From an uncultured Prevotella sp. (GTDB taxonomy: Bacteria > Bacteroidota > Bacteroidia > Bacteroidales > Bacteroidaceae): DNA of 35,736 nucleotides. Position numbers and translations under genes: made by a program. Location: the NCBI GenBank assembly GCA_900769275.1, contig CAAGGA010000153.1, forward strand, positions 1-35,736, given 5' to 3'. Every line of letters begins with the position of its first letter. Position 1 is the stretch's first letter. The notes beneath the pieces were generated by a model, which made no database searches, was not told where the DNA came from, and saw only the letters and a list, made by a program, of their open reading frames with translations. Positions 9,281 through 18,887 of this stretch are shown piece by piece.

Positions 9281-9341
9281 CATTTTGTCAAACCACGGCT
9301 TTCATTTTGTCAAGCCATAGTTTCTACATTGTCACCCCGCC
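9276..9341. repeat. Three tandem 22-bp repeats overlapping the malQ stop
   Basis: Units start at 9276, 9298 and 9320. The first two, beginning GCTTTCATTTTGTCAA, are nearly identical; the third has diverged (GTTTCTACATTGTCAC). The first unit shares its first five bases with the hairpin arm. The third covers the last codons and stop of malQ (stop at 9332-9334). Confidence 0.6.
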
Positions 9342-12034
9342 GCCACGCTGCCCATCGTGCGCTGTATCATGCCCATGATGTCATCGCAGAAACGCTGGCT
9401 GGCAATGAGTTCCTCTATATTTACGTGCATACGGTAACGCCAGTAATGATGCGGATTTGCCGGGATATTGATGCGCTCGGCATCGGCTTCCGGCAGGCGG
9501 ATGCTCTCGTCTATGGCAAGCCAATCCTGCAGAGAGAGGATGCAGAGCATTGAGGGCGACATGAGATTGCGGACGATAATCTCGCTCGCAAGCCATCCCG
9601 GCATAGGATGCGGGGCACTGTCACGGCGATGCAGCACGTTGTGGTAATAACGTTCCGCCCGTTCCTCGTCCTCATCCCACCACATTCGCAGTGTCGGCAT
9701 ATCATGACTGTCTATCGTACAGACGCTGCGGTAAGGATAATGGTTTACGTTTCCGAACTCCCTGCCCATCTGCTTCGGCATGGACTGCAACTCAAGGGAG
9801 AGAATACGCAGGTCATTGATGACCCAAGGCACGCAGTCGGGCACCATTCCGAGGTCTTCGGCACACACCAGCATCCTTGTAGCCTCTATCAGCCGAGGCA
9901 GTTTCGTCATAGCCTCGCGATACCAGAAATGCGTATTCCGGCGATAGAAATAATCATCATACAGACGGTTGAAAGCCTCCTTGTCCGCCTCCGACAACTG
10001 ATGATAGATGAAATCATACTGCACGGAAATGCGGGGATGGAAGAGTTCGGGATTCCTTGTGTCACGCAGGAACAGGACATCGCTGACCAAGGCATACAGA
10101 GCCTCACGGAGATTGCTGTCCTTCACCCTCGCCTCTATCTTGCGCTGGGTGTCATATTCCTTCGTAAAGCGGAGATACGGGCCCTGGAACGGCTCGAAAT
10201 AAGTATGCGCCACCTCCTCAGCCCTGTCGCTGAACATTGTGGACAACACCTCCTCCGTGATGTACGGACGGCAGAAGAAGTCCTCACGGAACATCAGTCC
10301 ATATCCCTCTATCTCGCTGCGGGTGAAGCCGAGTGACGGCTGGAACTGCCCGAGGAGCCCATGCACGCTGTCCGACGGAATCTCCCAAATACGGAAGAAG
10401 CCGAGAACGTGGTCTATGCGGTAGGCATCGAAATACTTCTGCATATTCTGGAAACGACGTATCCACCATCGGCAGCCGTCCTCTCGCATGGCATCCCAGT
10501 CGTATGTCGGGAATCCCCAGTTCTGTCCCTTGTCCGAAAACGCATCCGGCGGTGCTCCTGCCTGACCGTTGAGGTTGAAATAACGCGGCTCCTGCCATAC
10601 GTCACAACTGTAGCGGTTAACCCCGATAGGAATGTCTCCCTTGAGAATGACACGCTTCCGGCAGGCATATTCGTGAGCCTCCCGCATCTGACGTGCAAGG
10701 ACATACTGCACGAAATAGTGGTATGCCGCCTCCTTGTACGCTTTCGTGCGTGGAGATACGAGGGCTTTACGCTCTTCTTCGCTCCACGTGCGGTGCTCTT
10801 TCCATTGTGAGAAGTCTGCCGTGCCATAGAAATCACGCAGCACGCAGTACCTCGCATACGGCACAAGCCAGTGCTGCTCCTCGCTGAACCAACGCTTATA
10901 TTCTGCAGATGCCAGGACAGTCTGCCCCTCCTGTGCAAAGAGGAGGTGCAGATATGCCTGCTTTGCCTCATTGACACGCTCGTAGTCTATCTGGCGGAGA
11001 GCATTCAGTTCCCGGCGCAAGGTCTCAAGCTCGTCAGCCTTCTCCTTGTCTTTCAAGGGTGGCAGCTGACGGAAATCCACATATTGCGGATGAAGGGCAA
11101 AGATGCTGATACAGGAATACGGATATGAGTCCGTCCATGTATGCGTGACAGTCGTATCATTAATCGGAAGTATCTGCAGTACACGCTGCCCGGTATATGC
11201 CACCCAGTCAATCATAAGGCGCAGGTCACCGAAGTCTCCGACACCGAAACTGCCCTCCGAACGCAATGAGAAGACCGGCACGAGGGTGCCCGCAAGGCGA
11301 GGATTACGTATCTCGAAGAAAGCCTGTGAATGCTCCTGCTCCATTATCTCTCCGCGACGCAGCACCGGCACTTCCATCACACGGTTGCAACACGTCTCCC
11401 ATAACAGGTCCGCAGAACCGTTATCCCGGCTGTCAGCACTATCCTCCCTTGCCGGAACAGCGATGAACTTATACTCAAACCTGTCGCCCTGTATCTTCTC
11501 TATGTCGATATCCGCAATCCATTCATTGGGGGCTGTCTCGGTCATTGGTATGGCATTCTCGGGATGCCACTCTCCGAGAGCCGGCTCACTGCCGGAAAGC
11601 ACAAGATATTCATTGCCCCGCAACTGCGGTGCCCGCACCTTCATGCGCAGTATCGTCTGCGCCGGTGCCTGGAACACAGCACTCTTCTCACGACGGTTCA
11701 CACACCGGGTGAAAGCTGACGTGTAGAGATAGGAGTCATCCGGTATCTCTCTCCAGATGTCATTCGTGGTATATTGCCGGATTCCCGCAAGACCGAGGTC
11801 GAGACGATGCGGCTGCGCCGTCCATTCCGAGCGTATCGGCTGCCCGGCACGCTCCACTGTATAGTAATAGTCCAGATAGTCTATCCCGTCGGTATTGACC
11901 CGTAACAGGGCACTGACCTTGCCGCCGCTGACGGACATGCGCTGCGAGCGTATCTGCCCGTCAGGGGCTATCACGTTGACAAGCATGTCCTCACCGTAGG
12001 ACAGATTGTAGTTAATGTTGAAGAGGATGTTCAT
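9332..12034 (-). CDS. malQ: 4-alpha-glucanotransferase (GH77) with tandem N-terminal CBM20 domains
   Basis: Amylomaltase/disproportionating enzyme of glycogen and maltodextrin metabolism: transfers alpha-1,4-glucan chains between acceptors. The 900-residue length matches the long form with two starch-binding domains, as in plant DPE2 and many Bacteroidetes. CBM20-like regions lie at about 1-95 and 120-215. The GH77 barrel starts near 245 (GVGDFGDL) and contains GVNRYSCDVW. Catalytic residues are present: nucleophile Asp541 in RIDHV, acid Glu726 in CAEDLG and Asp778 in SHDMPTL. The gene stands alone between element B2 plus the fumarase terminator upstream and the convergent hairpin downstream. 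No clear promoter was seen before it. Confidence 0.95.
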   Translation of the reverse strand: MNILFNINYNLSYGEDMLVNVIAPDGQIRSQRMSVSGGKVSALLRVNTDGIDYLDYYYTVERAGQPIRSEWTAQPHRLDLGLAGIRQYTTNDIWREIPDDSYLYTSAFTRCVNRREKSAVFQAPAQTILRMKVRAPQLRGNEYLVLSGSEPALGEWHPENAIPMTETAPNEWIADIDIEKIQGDRFEYKFIAVPAREDSADSRDNGSADLLWETCCNRVMEVPVLRRGEIMEQEHSQAFFEIRNPRLAGTLVPVFSLRSEGSFGVGDFGDLRLMIDWVAYTGQRVLQILPINDTTVTHTWTDSYPYSCISIFALHPQYVDFRQLPPLKDKEKADELETLRRELNALRQIDYERVNEAKQAYLHLLFAQEGQTVLASAEYKRWFSEEQHWLVPYARYCVLRDFYGTADFSQWKEHRTWSEEERKALVSPRTKAYKEAAYHYFVQYVLARQMREAHEYACRKRVILKGDIPIGVNRYSCDVWQEPRYFNLNGQAGAPPDAFSDKGQNWGFPTYDWDAMREDGCRWWIRRFQNMQKYFDAYRIDHVLGFFRIWEIPSDSVHGLLGQFQPSLGFTRSEIEGYGLMFREDFFCRPYITEEVLSTMFSDRAEEVAHTYFEPFQGPYLRFTKEYDTQRKIEARVKDSNLREALYALVSDVLFLRDTRNPELFHPRISVQYDFIYHQLSEADKEAFNRLYDDYFYRRNTHFWYREAMTKLPRLIEATRMLVCAEDLGMVPDCVPWVINDLRILSLELQSMPKQMGREFGNVNHYPYRSVCTIDSHDMPTLRMWWDEDEERAERYYHNVLHRRDSAPHPMPGWLASEIIVRNLMSPSMLCILSLQDWLAIDESIRLPEADAERINIPANPHHYWRYRMHVNIEELIASQRFCDDIMGMIQRTMGSVAAG

Positions 12035-12045
12035 GGAGTTGATTT

Positions 12046-12147
12046 TCGGTTTTAAGGTTGTAAGGTTGTAAGGTTGTACGGAAATTTGTCAAGGCTGATT
12101 GTAACTTCCACAAAAACATATAACCGCAAAGCCTTATAACCCTAAAA
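12046..12147. repeat. Octamer-armed palindromic element B2 (family B)
   Basis: The left arm is four octamers (GGTTTTAA, then GGTTGTAA twice, then GGTTGTAC). The right arm is about four diverged octamers of the AACCGCAA and AACCCTAA type. The core at 12078-12110 (CGGAAATTTGTCAAGGC, ending GTAACTTCC) matches the B1 and B3 cores. It lies 12 bases upstream of the malQ ATG and downstream of the fumarase terminator. Confidence 0.65.
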
Positions 12148-12150
12148 TGC

Positions 12151-12201
12151 AAAAAAAAATTCATAATGCACGGGGAGGTATTTCCTGCCATGCACTATGA
12201 A
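12151..12201 (-). terminator. Rho-independent terminator of fumarase
   Basis: On the minus strand a 14-bp stem (12201-12188 with 12173-12160, fully paired allowing two G-U pairs) is followed directly by nine Ts (12159-12151). It starts 19 bases after the fumarase stop. This is the clearest intrinsic terminator in the window. Confidence 0.8.
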
Positions 12202-12219
12202 CTGTCATTCTACTAAAAA

Positions 12220-13842
12220 TCAGAACTGCCTGAAGAAGTCGTTGCCCTTGTCATCTACAAGGATGAATGCCGGGAAATTCTCCACCCGTATCTTCCAGAC
12301 AGCCTCCATGCCGAGCTCCGGATATTCCACGCACTCGATACTCTTGATGTTGCTGGACGAGAGGAAAGCTGCCGGTCCTCCGATACTTCCGAGATAGAAG
12401 CCCTTGTGGTCACGGCAGGAATCGGTGACTATCTGCGAACGGTTGCCTTTGGCTATCATAATCATGGAGCCGCCATTGTCCTGGAATTCATATACGTACG
12501 GGTCCATACGTCCTGCCGTCGTCGGTCCCATTGAGCCACATGGCATTCCCGCCGGTGTCTTTGCCGGACCTGCATAGAGCACAGGATGGTCCTTGAAGTA
12601 CTGAGGCATTCCCTCACCGGCATCGAGGCGCGCCTTGATTTTGGCGTGGGCGATGTCACGCGCCACGATGATTGTGCCATTGAGGCTTACGCGTGTAGAG
12701 ACAGGATACTTGCTCAGTTCCTTGCACACCTCAGATATTGGCTGGTCAAGATTTATCTGGACAGCATCGCCCTCACCTGCCTGACGGAGTTCCTCCGGTA
12801 TCAGTTCGTATGGCTTGTCATCCATTTTCTCTATCCATATACCGTCCTCGTTGATCTTCGCCTTGATGTTGCGGTCGGCAGAGCATGACACTCCGAGACC
12901 TATCGGGCAGGAAGCTCCATGGCGTGGGAGACGAACGACGCGGATGTCGTGCGCAAAAGACTTGCCACCGAACTGTGCTCCGAATCCTATCTCCTCACGG
13001 GTGAGACGATGCAACTCCTCTTCGAGGGCTACATCACGGAAAGCACGACCGGTCTCATCGCCTGTCGTAGGCAGGGAATCGTAGTATTTTGTGGATGCGA
13101 GCTTCACGGTGAGGAGGTTTTTCTCTGCTGACGTGCCGCCGATGACGATTGCGATATGGTACGGAGGGCAGGCTGCCGTGCCGAGGTTCTTCATCTTCTC
13201 CACGAGGAAAGGCACGAGAGTGCCGGGGTTCTGGATGCGCGCCTTTGTCTCCTGATAGAGGTATGTCTTGTTGGCAGAGCCACCGCCTTTCACGACACAC
13301 AGGAATCTGTACTCCGCTCCCTGCGTTGCCTCGATGTCAATCTGTGCCGGGAGGTTGCAACGTGTATTCACCTCGTCATACATATTGAGGGGCGCATTCT
13401 GGGAATAGCGGAGGTTGTCTGTCGTGTAAGTATTATACACGCCCTTTGCAAGAGGCTCTTCATCCTCGAAACCCGTCCATACCTGCTGTCCTTTCTCTGC
13501 ATGGATGATGGCGGTACCCGTGTCCTGACAGAAAGGCAACTGTCCCTTACAGGCCACTTCCGCATTGCGGAGCATCGTAAGAGCCACGTACTTGTCATTG
13601 TCGGAAGCCTCGGGGTCGGAGAGGATGGAAGCCACCTTCTCGTTATGCTCACGGCGCAGCATGAAGTTGACGTCGTGGAAAGCCTGTGTGGTGAGGAGTT
13701 CGAGAGCCTCAGGTGACACCTTGAGAATCTTGTGTCCTTCAAATTCGCTTACTGATACGCCTTCTTTTGAGATGAGGCGGTATTCTGTCTTGTCTTCGCC
13801 CAACTGGAACATTGGGGCATACTTGAATGCAGGATTAGCCAT
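12220..13842 (-). CDS. fumA: Fumarate hydratase class I, [4Fe-4S] type
   Basis: Reversible hydration of fumarate to malate; in anaerobic Bacteroidales it serves the reductive branch leading to succinate. The 540 residues match the single-chain FumA/FumB type, with the N-terminal alpha and C-terminal beta parts in one chain. Cluster-ligand cysteines are visible as Cys105 in FCQDTGT, Cys225 in AACPPYH and Cys312 or Cys320 in RHGASCPIGLGVSC. The C-terminal motifs MGPTTAGRMDPYV and DSCRDHKGFYLGSIGG are intact. It has its own promoter about 157 bases upstream and a strong terminator, so it is probably monocistronic. The symbol follows E. coli; the enzyme is oxygen-sensitive by family. Confidence 0.96.
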   Translation of the reverse strand: MANPAFKYAPMFQLGEDKTEYRLISKEGVSVSEFEGHKILKVSPEALELLTTQAFHDVNFMLRREHNEKVASILSDPEASDNDKYVALTMLRNAEVACKGQLPFCQDTGTAIIHAEKGQQVWTGFEDEEPLAKGVYNTYTTDNLRYSQNAPLNMYDEVNTRCNLPAQIDIEATQGAEYRFLCVVKGGGSANKTYLYQETKARIQNPGTLVPFLVEKMKNLGTAACPPYHIAIVIGGTSAEKNLLTVKLASTKYYDSLPTTGDETGRAFRDVALEEELHRLTREEIGFGAQFGGKSFAHDIRVVRLPRHGASCPIGLGVSCSADRNIKAKINEDGIWIEKMDDKPYELIPEELRQAGEGDAVQINLDQPISEVCKELSKYPVSTRVSLNGTIIVARDIAHAKIKARLDAGEGMPQYFKDHPVLYAGPAKTPAGMPCGSMGPTTAGRMDPYVYEFQDNGGSMIMIAKGNRSQIVTDSCRDHKGFYLGSIGGPAAFLSSSNIKSIECVEYPELGMEAVWKIRVENFPAFILVDDKGNDFFRQF

Positions 13843-13998
13843 TTCTGTAGTTATTATGTTTAATGTTTTTATGTCCTGTATAGATTAGAGTCCAGTGTCG
13901 GCAGGGCTGAGAGGATGGTGTCACAGACCTGCCATGCGGGGTTTTCCTTTCCGCCCCTACCCGACCGTCCCTTTACGTGATATTCAAATGCGTATGTG

Positions 13999-14029
13999 CA
14001 AAGTTACAAAATTATTCAGTTCAGGCAAA
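13999..14029 (-). promoter_or_regulatory. Fumarase promoter
   Basis: On the minus strand TTTG (14029-14026), 19 bases, then TAACTTTG (14006-13999). Both elements fit the Bacteroidetes consensus. The leader to the ATG at 13842 would be about 150 bases. The remainder of 13843-14106 shows no gene. Confidence 0.65.
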
Positions 14030-14106
14030 CATTATCATCGAAAACTTGGTGTTCCGACGTTAATTTCCGTCCTCATGTCCGAACAGTAGCCTTCTGCCGG
14101 CGGTTG

Positions 14107-17007
14107 TCAATAGCCAAAAATCTCTTCGAGGGATACACGTCTGACAGGCGCAATCTTCTCTATTGCCTGCATGTCGAGTTCCTTCTCATCGCCCAGGATG
14201 ACATAATACATCGGCTTACCCTTGACATTCTCCTGCTCAAAGCGTTGCATTTCCTGCATGGTAATACCCGGAAGACGCTCATAAAGGTCCTTTGCAAGGG
14301 GATGACTGATGCCGAGACGCCGGGCATTGATGTAGCTGTCGATGATACCGAACTTCGTGGTGCGTGCGGCAGCGATGCTCTTCATCATGCTCTGCTTTGC
14401 CACATTGAAAGCCGACTCTGAGAGAGGCATGTCATCAGTGATGAGCTTGAAAGTATTGACACAGTCCATCATCTTGTCGTTCTGGGTGATGATATGCTGC
14501 ATATAGGTCTCGCTGTCCTCCTTGCGTGACGGGAAATAGTAGTACGCATTGGCGTTGTAGGCAAGACCGCGCGTCTCCCTGAGTTCCTGAAAGACTACGG
14601 TGTTCATGCCGCCGCCGAAGTATTCGTTGAAGAGGCGTATGACAGGATAGCGGTTGATGTCAAGCGGTTTGCCTGCATTTTCGTACATACGGAGATAGAT
14701 ATTGTTAGCCTCGTATGGTGCAATGATGACCTGTGGGGTATTGGTGACTGTCCATCCCCACTCCCTGTTCTTCGGCACTTGCCTGAGATGCCTGTCCGTC
14801 TTGTGATACTTTGTGACTACGGCATCGAGTTCCTTCACGCTGAGAGGTCCATAATATAATAAGGTGTGTCGGTATGAGGGCAGGTTCTTGAGGAGGTCGG
14901 TGAAGACTGTCGGGTCGGTATTGCGCAGGTCTTTCTCGGAAACTATATTGGTATTGTCGTTCATAGCCCCGTGCTGTGCATAAGCCCATAGACTGTTGAA
15001 GCAGGACTTCTGCGACAGCTTCGCCTCGGCACGTGCCTTCAACTCATTCTCCACATATTGGTCATATACCACCTTATCCGCCTTTGTATCAGCGATAATA
15101 TGTTCAAGGAGAGACAAAGCCTCTGCCATATTCTCCTGAAGCCCTTTCAGAGAGATTGTGACATTATCGTTATTGACTTGGATTTCGTAGTCACAGGCAA
15201 GTTTATAGAATTGCTTCTGTATCTCCTCGTTGCTCATCTTTGAAGTGCCGAGCAGCGGAATATAGGAATTTATGACGGAATATCTCACGTCGGCACGGTC
15301 GCCGAACTCATACCTGAACCTGAGGTCGAAGAGCGAATTGTCCTTATTCTGCACGTAAAGGAGAGGCAAGCCCTGCTTTGTCTGTGCCTTCGTGAGGTCA
15401 CGGTCATAATCGACGAAATGAGGTTGTATGGGTTCTACTTTCTCATTAGTGAGAGTGGTGAGGAAAGCGGACGTGAGGTCTCTGTTCGCCGGGATAGGCG
15501 TGATGGCGGGTTTCTCTATCTTTCTGATGTTCTTGTCTTCGCCCTTGCATTTGTAAGTGCAGACATAGTTGTCCTTGAAGTGACGGTTTGCGAAAGCCAC
15601 GATGTCCTCTTTCCTTATTTTTGCCATGCGTTCGAGGTCTGAAACCCTGTCCGTCCATTCCTCCCCGTTGATGAATGCGTCCACCATCATCTGCACACGG
15701 TAACGGTTCTGCTCAAGTCCCTCAAGGCGGCTGCGCTTCATATTGTTCACGCTACTCGTCAATAGGTCTTCGTCAAAGGCTCCGTTTTTTAGTCTGTCAA
15801 GCTCCGCCACAAGGAGAGAGCGCACCTCTTCAAGCGTCTGTCCCTCCTTCGGCAGTCCGCCCATGATAAAGGTACTGTAGTCCTTCATGCCTGCCAGTTC
15901 AACGAAACCGTTGAGCATCGTCATCTTTTGGTTGATGTTTAAATCCACAAGACCGCACTTTCCGTTGCTCAGCACGTTAGATACGAGGGCAAGAGTGTCT
16001 GCCTGCATTGACTTCATGCCGTCAAAACGCCAGCCGAGGGCTACCATTTCCTGTTCTAATCCCACCACGGTCGTATCCTGTACAGAGGTAAACTCCGGTT
16101 GTGCGGGGAACTGACGCGGCGATGTATCTGAGCCTTTCTGCCATTGACCGAAATGCCTTTCGATAATCTGCATCACGTCCTCATACTCAAAATCACCTGC
16201 CATGCAGATGGCTACGTTGTTCGGACGATAGTATCTGTCAAAGTATTTCTGTATCTCTACGAGCGACGGATTCTTGAGATGCTCCTGAGTGCCGAGTGTC
16301 GTCTGCGTGCCGTAGGAGTGTGAGGGGTAAAGTTTCGCCATCAGGGCATCAAAGAGTTTCTCCATGTCACGGGTGAGCGACATATTCTTTTCCTCATACA
16401 CGGCTTCCAGTTCTGTATGAAATCCTCGCATCACCATATTCCGGAAACGGTCTGACTGCAGCTTCGCCCAACGCTCAATCTCATTGGACGGCACGTCTTC
16501 CGTATAGCAGGTCACGTCGAAAGATGTGTAGGCATTGCTGCTTTCTCCGCCAATGGCAGCCATTATCTTGTCGTATTCGTTCGGAATGTTGTATCTTGCC
16601 GCAAGCTGTGAGACGGAGTCTATCTCGTGATACTTCGCCTTCCGCTCTGCCTCATCAGTGAGGCAGCGGTATTCCTCGTACAGGTTTCTTATCTTGTCGA
16701 GGTATGGTTTCTCGCTGTCATAGTCACTTGTGCCGAAGGATTTCGTGCCCTTGAACATCAGATGTTCCAAATAATGCGCCAGTCCCGTGCAGTCAGCGGG
16801 GTCGTTGCGGTGTCCGGTATTCACGGCAATGTGTGCCGTCACGCGTGGTTTCTCCTTGTTTTGTGAGAGATAGACCTTCAGCCCGTTGTCGAGAGTGTAT
16901 ATGCGTGTCTGCATCGGGTCTCCCTCAACCGTCTGATATTTGTATTCCTCTGCACTGACATACAGACTAATCAAGGCGGTCAGCACGCCTGTAAAAATTC
17001 TTTTCAT
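14107..17007 (-). CDS. Secreted M16 family zinc protease (pitrilysin/insulinase-like)
   Basis: A predicted periplasmic zinc peptidase of 966 residues with the usual two-fold M16 repeat in one chain. The ATG at 17007 is preferred: it begins MKRIFTGVLTALISLYVSA, a good signal peptide, whereas extending four codons further uses a TTG. The active N-terminal half carries HYLEH (about residues 78-82), the inverted zinc motif HxxEH, and a downstream EAVYEEKN with the third ligand. The C-terminal half (about 500-960) lacks the motif, as is normal. The DUF4954 gene ends 43 bases upstream on the same strand, so the two are probably cotranscribed. Substrate is unknown; M16 enzymes degrade peptides. Confidence 0.92.
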   Translation of the reverse strand: MKRIFTGVLTALISLYVSAEEYKYQTVEGDPMQTRIYTLDNGLKVYLSQNKEKPRVTAHIAVNTGHRNDPADCTGLAHYLEHLMFKGTKSFGTSDYDSEKPYLDKIRNLYEEYRCLTDEAERKAKYHEIDSVSQLAARYNIPNEYDKIMAAIGGESSNAYTSFDVTCYTEDVPSNEIERWAKLQSDRFRNMVMRGFHTELEAVYEEKNMSLTRDMEKLFDALMAKLYPSHSYGTQTTLGTQEHLKNPSLVEIQKYFDRYYRPNNVAICMAGDFEYEDVMQIIERHFGQWQKGSDTSPRQFPAQPEFTSVQDTTVVGLEQEMVALGWRFDGMKSMQADTLALVSNVLSNGKCGLVDLNINQKMTMLNGFVELAGMKDYSTFIMGGLPKEGQTLEEVRSLLVAELDRLKNGAFDEDLLTSSVNNMKRSRLEGLEQNRYRVQMMVDAFINGEEWTDRVSDLERMAKIRKEDIVAFANRHFKDNYVCTYKCKGEDKNIRKIEKPAITPIPANRDLTSAFLTTLTNEKVEPIQPHFVDYDRDLTKAQTKQGLPLLYVQNKDNSLFDLRFRYEFGDRADVRYSVINSYIPLLGTSKMSNEEIQKQFYKLACDYEIQVNNDNVTISLKGLQENMAEALSLLEHIIADTKADKVVYDQYVENELKARAEAKLSQKSCFNSLWAYAQHGAMNDNTNIVSEKDLRNTDPTVFTDLLKNLPSYRHTLLYYGPLSVKELDAVVTKYHKTDRHLRQVPKNREWGWTVTNTPQVIIAPYEANNIYLRMYENAGKPLDINRYPVIRLFNEYFGGGMNTVVFQELRETRGLAYNANAYYYFPSRKEDSETYMQHIITQNDKMMDCVNTFKLITDDMPLSESAFNVAKQSMMKSIAAARTTKFGIIDSYINARRLGISHPLAKDLYERLPGITMQEMQRFEQENVKGKPMYYVILGDEKELDMQAIEKIAPVRRVSLEEIFGY

Positions 17008-17050
17008 ATCGTTTGACAATTCCTTTCATTGCGTCTTACCGCAACAATAT

Positions 17051-18727
17051 CTACCTTATACTATTGACAAACCCCTCAAGCGTCTCAATGGAGACATCAC
17101 CCAAGCCGTATTCTTTCTCCGCATCCTTACGCACAGCCTTGAGCCATTCCTCACGAGCCGGGGCGCATTCCTCACGAATGGCGGATATATCGCCCTCCTC
17201 CAACGTGTCTATTCCATAGCGACGGGTAATAAGGCTGTAGGCGTATGTCCAGCGGTAATCGTCATATCTGTCATGAATGTCCGCAAGACAATCCTCCACC
17301 GACTGTATATCAGCCACCGTTCCATTCCGGATGTCGCTGCAAAGCGTATCTATCTCCGATGCCGGGGCAAGCATTCCGGCAAGGTCCAGCCACTCTCCCG
17401 TACCGCTTGAGGTGACAGGAAGCAGCGGTTCCGCATCCTTCAGGCTTTCATATATGAACATTTTCACTGCGAGTTCATAGAGCAGTATGCCCTTGTGTAA
17501 AGAGTGATTGCGTATTACCCCTCCGTCGATGGCATAGAGAGGAGTGTTGCTTCCCTGCACCTGCTGTATCTCACGGAGCGTCTCCTGCCCCCTGATACAC
17601 TCGCTTATGACGAGCGGGGAAAGCCAGTCGAAATTGACAAGGCTCAGCCTGCCCTCCTTGGCCCTCATGTCCCGCTTGGGCCATTTCGCCGTATCTCGGT
17701 AGGTTCCTACCGTGGTAAGGTTGCGTCCCGGCACGACAAGAGTCGTCTCACCCTGAGATATGACGTATGAGAAAGGCAGGTTTCGGGTGTCGGGATGCGT
17801 CTGTATCTTGCCCATGGCCATGGAGAACAGTCCTATCTGTGCAGGCCATAGGATATGCGCACCACTGGCTGTCTTTGCTCCCCTGTGCATCGTCCCGTAA
17901 TGTATAGGACCTATCTTGTAGGCATGGTTTGAGAAATTGGTGCCCGACCCCGCATTATAGAATGAGTATTGCCCACCGATAAGCAGCGTCGACTTGTGAT
18001 GGCTGACGGAGAAAGGACCACAGAATGCCGCACACGATTCGCCATTGTCCATATATGAATTGGCAAAGAACACGCTGTTCTCGGATGTAAACCCACGACC
18101 TACATGACAGGCTTCACCGACAAAAGTATTGTAAAGACGTGCTGCATCCGTCACGCTTGCGCCCGGCTGCATGATGACATTGTCACAGATTACGCCGTCA
18201 CCTACAAAGACATTCGCTGACTTCTGCGACCTGAGAGTACACTCCACAAGCCGCGATGCCCCACATATCTCACAGTCATCACCAATGACGACATTGGTCA
18301 GTTCACGGCATCCCGTCAGCGTCACGTTATCTCCGATGGTGGTACAACGTGCTTGCGTGAGTTCTATCTCCTCGTTTATATACTTTCTCAGCTGTGACAT
18401 AAAGTCCCTGTCTCCCTCGTATCTCACCATGAGGGCTGCGAGCTGGGCACTGAGACGGGAATACATCATCACGTTGCCGCTGCCTGCCTCGTTCATCACG
18501 CTTATTGTCGTTCCCTCACCAAAGGTAGGCGACTCGGTAGTGCGGATAAGCCCGACGTTCTCTATCCTGCATCCTCCGCCTATCCGTACCTCCCCCTCAA
18601 AGCGGACATTCCTTACCTTTTCCGCTTCAAAGCTCATGGCAACGCTTATTAGGTTCCAGTCTTCACTCAGGCATCCGTTTTCCTCCAATACGGCTATCTC
18701 CCGTTCTGTCAATTCTCTGTAGGTCAT
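17051..18727 (-). CDS. DUF4954 family protein with left-handed beta-helix repeats
   Basis: Function unknown. The protein resembles the Bacteroidetes DUF4954 group. The middle (about residues 55-330) has hexapeptide-like turns typical of left-handed beta-helix acyl- or nucleotidyl-transferases, for example TIGDNVTLTGC, VVIGDDCEICGA and VFVGDGVICDNVIM. Conserved-looking segments follow: GQYSFYNAGSGTNFSNHAYK, GPIHYGTMHRGAKTASG and the PGRNLTTVGTYRD region. No signal peptide, so probably cytoplasmic. The 558 residues may be shorter than other members, with the C-terminus the likely difference. It follows hflX across element C2 and precedes the M16 gene. A sugar-nucleotide or acyltransferase role is only suggested by the fold. 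Confidence 0.8.
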   Translation of the reverse strand: MTYRELTEREIAVLEENGCLSEDWNLISVAMSFEAEKVRNVRFEGEVRIGGGCRIENVGLIRTTESPTFGEGTTISVMNEAGSGNVMMYSRLSAQLAALMVRYEGDRDFMSQLRKYINEEIELTQARCTTIGDNVTLTGCRELTNVVIGDDCEICGASRLVECTLRSQKSANVFVGDGVICDNVIMQPGASVTDAARLYNTFVGEACHVGRGFTSENSVFFANSYMDNGESCAAFCGPFSVSHHKSTLLIGGQYSFYNAGSGTNFSNHAYKIGPIHYGTMHRGAKTASGAHILWPAQIGLFSMAMGKIQTHPDTRNLPFSYVISQGETTLVVPGRNLTTVGTYRDTAKWPKRDMRAKEGRLSLVNFDWLSPLVISECIRGQETLREIQQVQGSNTPLYAIDGGVIRNHSLHKGILLYELAVKMFIYESLKDAEPLLPVTSSGTGEWLDLAGMLAPASEIDTLCSDIRNGTVADIQSVEDCLADIHDRYDDYRWTYAYSLITRRYGIDTLEEGDISAIREECAPAREEWLKAVRKDAEKEYGLGDVSIETLEGFVNSIR

Positions 18728-18771
18728 CTGATGGTATTTATTCTTGATTGTCTTGTTAGTTGCGGTGGTAT

Positions 18772-18887
18772 GGTTGTACTGACTGGTTGTGGGTTTTGGG
18801 TTGGGTTAGCTTTTCCTCATGAGAAAGACGCGATTGGAAAGACATTATTAACCAACAACCCAAAACCAACAACCAGTCAGTACAACC
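18772..18887. repeat. Palindromic element C2 (family C), containing the hflX stop codon
   Basis: The outer 18 bases of the arms are perfectly complementary (18772-18789 and 18870-18887). Inside are 7-bp units (GGTTGTG, GGTTTTG; AACCAAC, AACCCAA). The core near 18811-18847 contains ATTGGAAAGACATTA, identical over 15 bases to C1. The last hflX codons and its TGA (18879-18877) lie within the right arm. The element ends 45 bases before the DUF4954 ATG. Confidence 0.75.

Noticed and set aside
12046..12147. Element B2 as the fumarase terminator
   Set aside because: A proper stem with nine Ts at 12151-12201 already lies between fumarase and B2.
17008..17019. Four-codon extension of the M16 protease
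   Set aside because: It needs a TTG start; the ATG at 17007 begins a normal signal peptide.
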